A DNA stretch of 64,000 bases from RYN-230 sp963713815 (lineage in GTDB: Bacteria; Actinomycetota; Actinomycetes; Streptosporangiales; Streptosporangiaceae): contig CAVQNH010000032.1 in assembly GCA_963713815.1 (NCBI GenBank), forward strand, positions 1-64,000, read 5' to 3'. Position numbers and translations under genes: made by a program. Position 1 is the first letter of the stretch. Each line of letters starts with the position of its first letter. Under the pieces are notes generated by a model. It ran no database searches and was not told where the DNA came from. It saw only the letters and a program-made list of their open reading frames with translations. Shown in pieces: positions 36,369 to 44,372 of the stretch.

Positions 36369-37344
36369 CTAGTTCGCCCGGGGGGGCGTCCCAGTCCAGG
36401 ACCGGGCCGGCCGGGACGATCCGCAGCGGGTTGAGCTGCGGGTGCGTCCCGTAGTAGTGGCGCTTGATGTGGCCGAAGTCCGTGGTGGTGCGGAACGCCG
36501 GGATCGAGTACAGGTCCCGCGCGTACGGCCACAGGTGCGGGTAGTCGGCCAGGCGGCGCAGGTTGGCCTTGAAATGGGTGACGTACACCGCGTCGAACCG
36601 GGCCAGCGTCACCCAGAGCCGCACGTCCGCCTCGGTGAGCGAGTCACCGAACAGGAACCGCCGGCTGGCCAGGCGCTGGTCGAGGTCGTCCAGGGTGTCG
36701 AACAGGGCGGCCACCGCGCTGTCGTACGCCTCCTGTGAGGTGGCGAACCCGCAGCGGTACACGCCGTTGTTGACGCTGACGTAGACCCGCTCGTTCAGCG
36801 CGTCGATCTCCGGCCGCAGCGCGGCCGGGTACAGGTCGAAGGCCGGGTCGGCCCAGCGGCCGAACTGGGTCTCCAGATCGATGGTGATGTCGGGAAAGTT
36901 GTTGCTGACGATGCGGCCGGTCTCCCTGTCCCACAGCACCGGCACCGAGACGTGCCCGTCGTAGCCCGGCTCGGTGGCCTGGTAGGCGTCCCGGAGCAGG
37001 GTGAAGCCGTTCACCGGGTCTGGCGTGTAGCCGGGGCCCTCCCGGAAGGCCCAGCCCCGCCCGTCCCGGACCGGGTCGACGACCGACATCGACACCACGT
37101 CTTCCAGCCCCAGCAGCGCCCGGACGATCGCCGAGCGGTGCGCCCACGGGCAGGCGAGCGAGATGTACAGGTGGTAGCGGCCGGCCTCGGCGGGGTACCC
37201 GGTGGACCCGTCCGCGCTCACCCGGCCCTGGAACTGGTAGAGCGGGCGGACGAAAGCCCCGTCCGCCCGCGGCGGGGCCTTCACGCGGTAGTCGCCGAAG
37301 GTCGCGAAGTCGACCGCGCTGGCCACGGCGGCGGCAGTGGTCAT
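36369..37344 (-). CDS. Glutathionyl-hydroquinone-reductase-like GST-fold protein (frameshift at a G7 run near its end)
   Basis: ATG 37,344 with GGGAAGG 4-5 nt upstream opens a two-domain protein. A thioredoxin-like half has the catalytic Cys in LACPWAHRS, and a helical GST C-terminal half has NNGVYRCGFA, LTEADVRLWVTLARFD and HYYGTHPQLNPLRIVPAGP. CPWAHR is diagnostic of the YqjG/ECM4 group. In actinomycetes the thiol is presumably mycothiol. As read, the frame does not stop and runs on for 785 codons antisense to glgA. Removing one G from the seven at 36,380-36,386 ends the protein at DAPRAN and TAG 36,369-36,371, about 324 residues, the normal size. That is the version annotated. Confidence 0.85.
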
Positions 37345-37362
37345 GACACCTTCCCGGTCGGT

Positions 37363-37539
37363 CTACATCTGGCGCATCTTCATGTACCGGATGATGTCAT
37401 CACGGTTGACGACGATCACGCCGAGCACGACCGCAGCGATCAAGGCAGCCAGCAGTTTCATGGCGATCCCCCAGTTCCGCGCGGGGCGCGGCCGAATGTT
37501 GTCCAGGCTGCCGGGACGGACGGCCTCGAAATCTGCCAT
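37363..37539 (-). CDS. Very small single-TM membrane protein (DUF6893-like)
   Basis: This short frame encodes 58 residues from ATG 37,539, or 32 from ATG 37,461, which has the better ribosome site (GGGGGATCGCC). The core is MKLLAALIAAVVLGVIVVN, one membrane helix, then RDDIIRYMKMRQM, a basic tail. That matches the short DUF6893-type pattern seen across actinobacteria (helix, then I/LRRY...RRM). It lies 18 bp upstream of the GST-like gene and downstream of the nitrile hydratase set on the same strand. Function is unknown. Confidence 0.7.
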   Translation of the reverse strand: MADFEAVRPGSLDNIRPRPARNWGIAMKLLAALIAAVVLGVIVVNRDDIIRYMKMRQM

Positions 37540-37600
37540 ACCCGCCGAGGAGGGATCGAATGCCCCGTGAGGCGAGCGGAGTGCCGCGTCCCGGGCCGGG

Positions 37601-38191
37601 TCAGACCGCAGCCGTCCCGATCAGGCCGTCCCGGGTGACCAGGGCGGCGAGTTCCTCCTCAGCCAGGCCGTCCGTGCCCGGCGGGCGGGCCGGCAGGACC
37701 AGGAAGCGGTTCTCGGCACTGGCGTCCCACACCACGATCTGGGTGTCAGCCGGAAGCCGCAGCCCGAACTCGGCCAGCACCGCGCGCGGCTCGCGGACCG
37801 CTCGTGAGCGGTAGGCCAGGCTCTTGTACCAGCTGGGCGAGGGGCCGAGCAGCGACACCGGGTAGCAGGAGCAGAGCGTGCAGACGATCATGTTGTGCGC
37901 GCCCGGGGTGTTCGCCACGACCTTGAGCCGGTACCCGCTGCCCGGGTGCCCGGTATCGAAGCCGAGCTCGGCCGCGGCCGCGTTCCCGTCCGCGAGGAGC
38001 CGGGCCGCATAGCCGGGATCGGCCCAGGCCCGGGCCACGATGCGGGACCCGTTCAGCGGTGAGGCGTGCGCGTAGAGCCGGGCCAGCGTGGCGTCCAGTT
38101 CCGCGTCCGTGGCCAGCCCGGCGGCGATCACCCGCTCTTCCAGCAGGCGCACCCGGACGGCCGCCGGGTGCCCGGCGTGACCCGCTCCCAT
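37601..38191 (-). CDS. Nitrile hydratase alpha-type / thiocyanate hydrolase gamma-type subunit, cobalt form
   Basis: This 196-residue protein carries the metal claw VCTLCSCYP. The three Cys and the Thr form of this motif are the cobalt-type signature. The flanking NMIVCTLCSCYPVSLLGPSPSWYKSLAYRSRAV and VREPRAVLAEFG are classic NHase alpha. The two later Cys are normally oxidised to sulfinic and sulfenic acid. ATG 38,191 overlaps the stop of the preceding beta C-half gene (TGATG). It hydrates nitriles to amides, or thiocyanate if the enzyme is of that subtype. Confidence 0.93.
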   Translation of the reverse strand: MGAGHAGHPAAVRVRLLEERVIAAGLATDAELDATLARLYAHASPLNGSRIVARAWADPGYAARLLADGNAAAAELGFDTGHPGSGYRLKVVANTPGAHNMIVCTLCSCYPVSLLGPSPSWYKSLAYRSRAVREPRAVLAEFGLRLPADTQIVVWDASAENRFLVLPARPPGTDGLAEEELAALVTRDGLIGTAAV

Positions 38192-38460
38192 CAGCCCGCC
38201 TCCTCCAGGTAGGACTCCCACAGGTCCACGACGACCCAGTGCGTCCCGCTGCCCCATAGCGCGGCGGCGGGGAAGCGCACCGAGTAGACGGTCTCGACCC
38301 GGGGCGGCGTGATGCCCCGGGCCCGGTCGTCGGGCAGCGGCCACTGCCCCGCCGCCTCGACTACCTCCCCGGTCTGGCCGCGCACGTAAGCCGGCAGCCG
38401 GGTGTGATGATCCGGGTCGGCCAGCCGGGCCCGGACCCGGGTGCCCGGGCTCAGGGTCAA
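38191..38460 (-). CDS. Nitrile hydratase beta C-terminal half as a separate subunit
   Basis: This 89-residue protein has the SH3-like C-terminal domain of NHase beta: LSPGTRVRARLADPDHHTRLPAYVRGQTGEVV and VYSVRFPAAALWG, ending LWESYLEEAG. TTG 38,460 overlaps the TGA of the upstream N-half gene, so the two were probably one gene once or are tightly coupled halves. In thiocyanate hydrolase (ScnBAC) and toyocamycin nitrile hydratase (ToyJKL) the beta chain is likewise split in two. Confidence 0.9.
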   Translation of the reverse strand: MTLSPGTRVRARLADPDHHTRLPAYVRGQTGEVVEAAGQWPLPDDRARGITPPRVETVYSVRFPAAALWGSGTHWVVVDLWESYLEEAG

Positions 38461-38789
38461 CCATCCTCCCGGTTCGCGAACCGGCCCTGGCCAGCCAGCC
38501 GAGCGTCGTCCGGCGGCTGGGGCTGCCCGGCCAGCAGGGCCTTCTCCGCCAGGAGCGTCTCGATCGCCCGCAGCCAGCGTTCGTAGTAGCTCAGCCCGAG
38601 ATACTCCTGGGGCGGGATCCGCTCGATGGCGTCCCGGAACTCATCCACGCTGTACAGGCCGCGCGCCCGGAGCACGCCGCTCAGCGCGTAGACCCGGGCC
38701 TCCCAGTCGTGCTCGAAGGGCAGGCCGTCCTCGCCCAGCGGGACCGGGCCGAACCCGGTCTGCCCGCCGATGTCGTGCGCCCGGCTCAC
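38457..38789 (-). CDS. Nitrile hydratase beta N-terminal half as a separate subunit
   Basis: GTG 38,789, with GGCAGGGC upstream, gives 110 residues beginning VSRAHDIGGQTGFGPVP, which matches the MDGIHDLGG...GFGPV start of NHase beta. The helical part follows with HDWEARVYALSGVL and YYERWLRAIETLLAEKALL. It ends where the C-half gene starts. The order N-half, C-half, alpha is that of the scnB-scnA-scnC set. No cobalt transporter or activator gene is seen within the window. Confidence 0.9.
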   Translation of the reverse strand: MSRAHDIGGQTGFGPVPLGEDGLPFEHDWEARVYALSGVLRARGLYSVDEFRDAIERIPPQEYLGLSYYERWLRAIETLLAEKALLAGQPQPPDDARLAGQGRFANREDG

Positions 38790-39128
38790 GCCCTGCCCGC
38801 CAATCCCGCCTGCCAATCCCGCTGCCGTGGTGTCCCGCCCGGCCCAGGCCGCGCGGTGAGCTGGCGGGTCCCGGGGAGTGACAAGGAGGGAACGTCTGCG
38901 CGGCCAAGGCCAACCTGCGCGGCCACTTCACACCCTCAGCAGTGGCTCTTCGGTGGGTCATCGGCCCGGGACCCGCTTGAACGTTACCTCGGCCGACGGC
39001 GCGCTGGAAGAGTTCCCGGGGGCAACACTTGCTGAGGGTCGGCGGCAGCTGCCGCCGCTGCCGGGGAAGGCTTCCGGCCGGCCGCCCGTTGTAGCTGACT
39101 GCGGCCGCGGAGATCTGGAGGATTACGG
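38790..39128. other. Divergent intergenic region between the nitrile hydratase set and a DsbA-like gene
   Basis: About 340 bases without a gene. It contains a 10-bp inverted repeat with arms 86 bp apart (ACCCTCAGCA at 38,932-38,941 and TGCTGAGGGT at 39,030-39,039) and two copies of CTGCGCGGCCA near 38,896-38,925. It must carry the promoters of both divergent units. No clear -35/-10 pair stands out. Confidence 0.5.
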
Positions 39129-39782
39129 ATGCAGGTTGAGGTGTGGGCGGACGTCATCTGCCCCTGGTGCGGGCTGGGTACCCACCGGCTGGAGGCGGCG
39201 CTGGAGCGTTTCCCGCACCGCGACGAGGTGCAGGTGACCCACCATTCCTTCCAGCTGGACCCGGGCGCGCCGCCCGGGTCGAGTGAGCCCGTCCGCGAGA
39301 TGCTCCGGAACAAGGGCCTGGACGACGGCCAGATTGACGCGATGACCCAGCGGGTCGAGGGCCTGGCCGACGCCGAGGGCCTGCGCCCCTACCACGTCCT
39401 GGACAACCGGGTGGGCAGCACCGCGCTCGCCCACGAGCTGCTCGCGTACGCGGCCGATCAGGGTAAGCAGGCCGAGGCGTGGCACCGCCTGTTCACGGCC
39501 TACTTCGGCGAGGCGCGGCCCATCTTCTCGGTGGACGACCTGGTGAGCCTGGCCGGCGAGATCGGCCTGGACCCGCAGGCCGCGCGGGAGGCCCTGCTGT
39601 CCCGCCGGTACACCGGCCGCGTGGCGGATGAGGGCCGGGAAGCGGCCCAGCTGGGCGCGACCGGCGTCCCGTTCTTCGTGATCGACCGCCGCTACGGCGT
39701 GGCTGGCGCCCAGCCGGCCGATACGCTGCTGGCGGCCCTGCAGCGGGCCTGGGACGAGCGGCCGGTGCCGGACCGGTCCTGA
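39129..39782 (+). CDS. DsbA-family oxidoreductase (FrnE-like)
   Basis: This 217-residue thioredoxin-fold protein has CPWC at residues 11-14 (VICPWCGLG), a helical insertion (SSEPVREMLRNKGLDDGQIDAMTQRV) and the cis-Pro loop GATGVPFFVID. There is no signal peptide, so it acts in the cytoplasm like FrnE / 2-hydroxychromene-2-carboxylate isomerase relatives. ATG 39,129 is preceded by CTGGAGG. Two strong hairpins follow the stop codon. Confidence 0.93.
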   Translation: MQVEVWADVICPWCGLGTHRLEAALERFPHRDEVQVTHHSFQLDPGAPPGSSEPVREMLRNKGLDDGQIDAMTQRVEGLADAEGLRPYHVLDNRVGSTALAHELLAYAADQGKQAEAWHRLFTAYFGEARPIFSVDDLVSLAGEIGLDPQAAREALLSRRYTGRVADEGREAAQLGATGVPFFVIDRRYGVAGAQPADTLLAALQRAWDERPVPDRS

Positions 39783-39797
39783 CCCCCCTGGGCAGCG

Positions 39798-39861
39798 CCA
39801 TCCCGGTCCCGTTCGGCGGCCCCCTTCCCCCCCAAGCGCACGCCGAACGGGACCGGGATGG
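39798..39861 (+). terminator. Perfect 21-bp-stem inverted repeat
   Basis: Arms at 39,798-39,818 and 39,841-39,861 are perfectly complementary over 21 nt, around a 22-nt loop. It starts 15 nt after the DsbA-like stop codon. A stem this long is more than a terminator needs. Confidence 0.85.
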
Positions 39862-39863
39862 GT

Positions 39864-39892
39864 GTCCCCACGCCCGCGCCAGGCGTGGGGAC
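39864..39892 (+). terminator. Second hairpin directly after the first
   Basis: GTCCCCACGCC (39,864-39,874) and GGCGTGGGGAC (39,882-39,892) form a perfect 11-bp stem with a 7-nt loop, 2 nt after the previous hairpin. Together they insulate the DsbA-like gene from the large nSTAND gene. About 250 further bases up to 40,142 hold no recognised gene and probably carry its promoter. Confidence 0.8.
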
Positions 39893-40142
39893 GTTCGTAT
39901 GCCCCTCACCTGGGCCACCCGCACGCACCCGGGGCGGACCCATGGCCTAGTGTCCGGGGCCGCCCGGCCACGCGCAAAGGCGCCGATAACCCTCGGACAA
40001 GGTCGGACAGCCTGGTCATCCGCGGTGGATCTGACGGATTCCCCCTCTGATGTCAACTCACCGCGCCTCCCAGGAGTCATGCAGACACGGGACGGCGAGC
40101 AGTCACCGGGCCCGTGGGCGGTCGATCCAGAGGGGGGATGAC

Positions 40143-43100
40143 GTGGCCAGCGAGGGGGGACCCAGGGCTCTCGGCCCGCGTGACGAGGAGCCGGAACCGC
40201 CGGCGCCACCAGGGCGAGGGGCGCGAGGGGTGATCCTGAGCAGCCGGATCCCCGGCGGATCGCCACCCCGCCGGACTTCGGCCGGGAACTGACGCTCGCG
40301 CGGCAGCGGGCCGGGCTGACCGTGCGGGAGGTGGCCCGGGCGGTGGGCATCCCGGCCAGCACCGCCGGAGACTACTTCGCGGGCCGTCATCTGCCGCCGC
40401 CCAGCCAGCCCGGGCTGCTCCCGAGGATCCTGCGGACCTGCGGCGTGACCGACCAGGCCCAGCTCAGCGACTGGATGAGCGCTCTCAACCGGATCCGCCG
40501 CGGCCCCGGCCGGCGGCCGGCCGCCACCCCGGCGCCCTACCGGGGCCTGGCCAGTTTCCGGCCTGAGGACGCCGCGTGGTTCTTCGGCCGGGAGGACCTC
40601 ACCGCCCGCCTGGCCGGGCTGGCCACGGCGGCTCCGGTGCCCGGCGTGCCGCTGACCGTGGTCGGGCCGTCCGGCTCGGGTAAGTCGTCCTTGCTGCGAG
40701 CCGGGCTGATCCCGTCGCTCCCGGACTCGCTCAGCCGCAGATTAGCGGTCTTCACCCCGGGTGCCACGCCCCTTCGCGAGCTGGCCCGTCAGCTGGCCAT
40801 GCTGGCCCCGGCCGGGCCGGACCCGGGGGCGCCCCCGGACAGCAGCCTCATCGAGGCGGCGCTGCGCAGCGACCCGGCCGGAGCGCCCCGGATCCTCTCC
40901 GGCCGCCGCAGCCCGGGCGAGGCACTCCGGCTCATCCCCGGCGGCAGTGACCCTGGCCAGGGGCCCGGTACCCCCGGGGGCGGGGACCCTGGGCTCCTCA
41001 TCGTCGTGGATCAGTTTGAGGAAATATTCACGGCCTGCCGGGACGAGGCGGAGCAGCGTCGCTTTATCACGGCCATCTGCGCGCTGGCCGGGCCGGCCGT
41101 CGTGGTGCTCGCCCTGCGAGCCGACTTCTACGATCGCGCGCTGCGGTACCCGGAGCTGGCCCGCGCCCTCCAGGAGCGCCAGGTCGTGGTGGTCCCGATG
41201 ACCCGCCAGGAGGTGCGCCGCGCCATCGTCGAGCCTGCCCACCTGGCCCGGCTGGACGTGGACGACGGCCTGGTCGAGCTGCTGCTGCGGGATCTCGCAC
41301 CCCACTCCCCCGAGGGCGGCCCGCCGGGGGCCGGGCACGAGGCCGGAGCACTGCCGCTGCTGTCCCACGCCCTGCTCACCACCTGGTCACGCAGCCACGG
41401 AGGCCGGCTGCACCGTGGCTGACTACCAGGCCAGCGGGGGCATCCAGCACGCGATCGCGCGGACCGCCGACCAGGTCTACGGGTCCCTGGACGAGGAGCA
41501 GCGGGACATCGCCCGGCGGCTCTTCCTGCACCTGGTGTACGTGGCCGACGACGCGCCGGAGACGCGCAGCTCGGTGCGGCTGGCCGAGCTGCGCGACTGG
41601 CCGGGCGACACCGCGTCCGCCGGGGAGGTACTCGACCGGTTCGTCGCGGAACGGCTGATCACCGTGGACGCGGACACGGCGCAGATCACCCATGAGGCCC
41701 TGCTCACCGCCTGGCCGCTGCTGCGCACCTGGATCGACGCCGACCGGGAGGGCCTGCGGGTCCGGCGGCGGCTCAGCGACTCCGCCCGGACCTGGGACGA
41801 GGCCGGGCGGGATCCCGCGGCGCTGCTCCGCGGCGGCCAGCTGGCCCTGGCCCGGGACTGGGCCGCCGACCCGGTCAACCGGGACAGCCTGGGCACGCTG
41901 ACCCGGGCGTTCGTGGACGCGGGGACCGCGCAGGAACGGCTGCAGCAGGCCGCGGAGCGGAACCGCACCAGGCGGCTGCGCCGCCTGGTCGCGGCGCTCA
42001 CCGTGCTCGTTCTCGTGACCGTCGCGCTGGCCGGGTACGCCTTCCAGCAGCGCCAGGCGGCCACCAGCGCGCGGGACAACGCGACCATGGCCAAGAACAC
42101 CGCGCAGTCGCGCGAAGTGGCCATCGAGGCCGATCAGGTGCGCGGGCAGAGCGCCGGGCTGGCGGCCCAGCTGAGCCTGGCCGCCTACCGGATCGCGCCC
42201 ACCGCCGACGCCCGGGCCAGCCTGCTGGAGTCGTCCGGCAGCCCGGCCGCGGCCCGGATCATCGACTCGACCGGGGTGGTGCAGGCGGTCAGCCTCAGCC
42301 CCGACCACCGGGTGCTCGCGGTGGCCGGCGCGGACGGCACGCTCCGGCTGTGGGACGTGGCCCGGGCCGGTCACCCGGTGGCGATGAGCGGTCCGCTGCT
42401 GGCCGTGAACCGGAAGGAGCCGTTGTACGCGGTGGCGTTCAGCCCGGACGGCAGCCTCCTCGCCGCCGCGGGCGCCGGGCAGACTGTGATGCTCTGGGAC
42501 ACGCGGAACCCGGCTCGTCCGCTCCGGTTCGGGGCACCCCTCACCGGGCCGTCGGGCACCGTGTACTCGCTGGCCTTCAGCGCCCGCCGGTCGCTTCTGG
42601 CCGCGGGCAGCTACGATCACACGGTCCGGATCTGGAGCGTGGCGGATCCAGCGCACCCGGCCGTGATCGGCCAGCCGCTGACCGGCCCGGCGGGCTCCGT
42701 GCAGTCGGTCGCGTTCAGCCCGGACGGCGCCATCCTCGCGGCGGGCAGCGCGGACAAGACCGTCCGGCTGTGGAACGTGTCCGACGCGGCGCACCCGGTG
42801 CCGCTGGGCCGGCCGCTGACCGGGCCGGCCTTCCAGGTCAACTCGGTGGCGTTCAGCCCGGACGGGCGGACGCTGGCCGCCGGGAGCCAGGACAAGAAGG
42901 TCTGGCTGTGGAACGTGTCCAGGCCCGCCCGGCCCATCCGGGAAGCCGCGCTGACCGGGGCCACCGACTGGGTGAATGCCGTCGCATTCAGCCCGGACGG
43001 GCGCAGCCTGGCCGCGGGCAGCAGCGACGCCCGGGTGCTGGTCTGGAACCTGGCCACCGGGAAGCTGACCGCGACCCTGCCCCAGCCCCAGCCGGTCACG

Positions 43101-44210
43101 TCGCTGGCCTGGGACGGCGACGGCCGGCTGGTGGCCGGGGACGCGGACGGCAAGGTCCGGATCTGGGTCCTGCCCAGCCCGGTGCTCCTCACCGGCGGCC
43201 CCGCTAACAGCGCCGTCTACGGCGACGACGGCCGTCTGCTCGCGGTGGGCAGCACCGCCCTGGAGCTGTGGGATCCCCTCACCCGGACCGAACTCGCGTC
43301 CGCCGCGCCGCCCGGGCCGGTAAACACGCTGGTCAACGCGGTGGCCTTTCTCACCGCCAGCACCCTGGCGACCGGGTACACCGACGGGATGCTGCAGCTG
43401 TGGCGGATCGGCGCCGGCGACCGCTCGCTCATCCGGCTCAGCCAGCCGCTCCCGGCGTCGGCGAACGGCATAGTCGAATCGGTCGTGGTCAGCCCGGACC
43501 GCCGGCTGCTGGCCACCAGCGGCGACGACGGGACCGTGCGGCTGTGGTCGGTCACGGACCCGGCGCACCCCCGGCTCGTGGCGAGGAGGCTCGACTCGGG
43601 CGCCGAGGTGTTCAACGTGGCGTTCAGCCCGGACGGCCGCACGCTCGCGGCCGCGAGCGCGGACGATCTCACCCGGCTGTGGAACGTGAGCCAGCCGGAT
43701 GACCCGGCGAGGATCGGGCACCCGCTGGGCGGTCTCGCGAGCTACGCCATCTCGGTGGCGTTCGCTCCCGACGGGCGCACGCTGGCCGTCGGGAGCGCCG
43801 ACCGTACCGTGCGGCTGTGGAACGTGAGCGACCTGGCCCGGCCGGTCCGGCTGGGCGGCCCGCTCACCGGCCCGGGCGGGTACGTCTACTCGGTGGCGTT
43901 CAGCCCGGGCGGGCAGATGCTGGCCGCCGGGGTGACCGATGGCACCGCGTGGCTCTGGGGCGTCCGCGACCCCGCCCGGCCCCGCCTGCTGGCCGCGCTG
44001 ACCGGCCCGGCGCAGCAGGTCTGGACGGTGGCGTTCTCGCCCACGGGCAGCACGCTGGCCGCGGCCAGCAACGACGGCACCGTCCGGCTCTGGGACACCC
44101 AGGCGCGGGCCGCCGCCGCGGCCGTGTGCGCCACCGCGGGACAGCCGATGACCAGGAGCGAGTGGGCCGATTATGTCCCCGGCCGCCGTTACACGCCGCC
44201 GTGTGCGTGA
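40143..44210 (+). CDS. HTH - nSTAND NTPase - TM - 14xWD40 protein (two apparent frameshifts)
   Basis: GTG 40,143 has AGAGGGGGG upstream. After a Pro-rich start the frame shifts between about 40,184 and 40,290 into DFGRELTLARQRAGLTVREVARAVGIP, an XRE-like helix-turn-helix. PYRGLASFRPEDAAWFFGRED and GPSGSGKSS (Walker A) with LLIVVDQFEEIF (Walker B) mark the nSTAND1 domain. A second one-base break near 41,410 (LTVADYQ is expected) restores the first frame. A membrane helix (RLVAALTVLVLVTVALAGYAF) precedes fourteen WD40 repeats, each with a [RVWQ]LW or equivalent Trp, enough for two seven-bladed propellers. Total span 4068 nt. It is a conflict- or signal-type sensor by architecture; its partner is unknown. 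Confidence 0.87.
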
Positions 44211-44256
44211 CCGACGCCGTGGATCACGCCCGCCTGGCCGGCCGCGGGCCTGGTTA

Positions 44257-44364
44257 CCGGCCGCGCCCGCCGTAGCGGGACGGCTTAGATACCCGGCCGC
44301 GCCCGCCGTAGCGGGACGGCTTAGATAACCGGCCGCGCCCGCCGTAGCGGGACGGCCCGGATAA
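44257..44364. repeat. Three tandem copies of a 36-bp repeat
   Basis: Units begin at 44,257, 44,293 and 44,329, exactly 36 bp apart. The first two are identical apart from the final bases, and the third diverges after GGGACGG. Each unit contains CCCGC-CGTA-GCGGG, a 5-bp hairpin with a 4-nt loop. It lies in the 162-base gap between the nSTAND gene and polX and may terminate the former. A GATAAT-like -10 at the end could start a leaderless polX message. Confidence 0.85.
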
Positions 44365-44372
44365 TCGGTGCC

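Noticed and set aside
44257..44364. CRISPR-like repeat array
   Set aside because: The 36-bp units follow each other without spacers, there are only three, and no cas genes are nearby.
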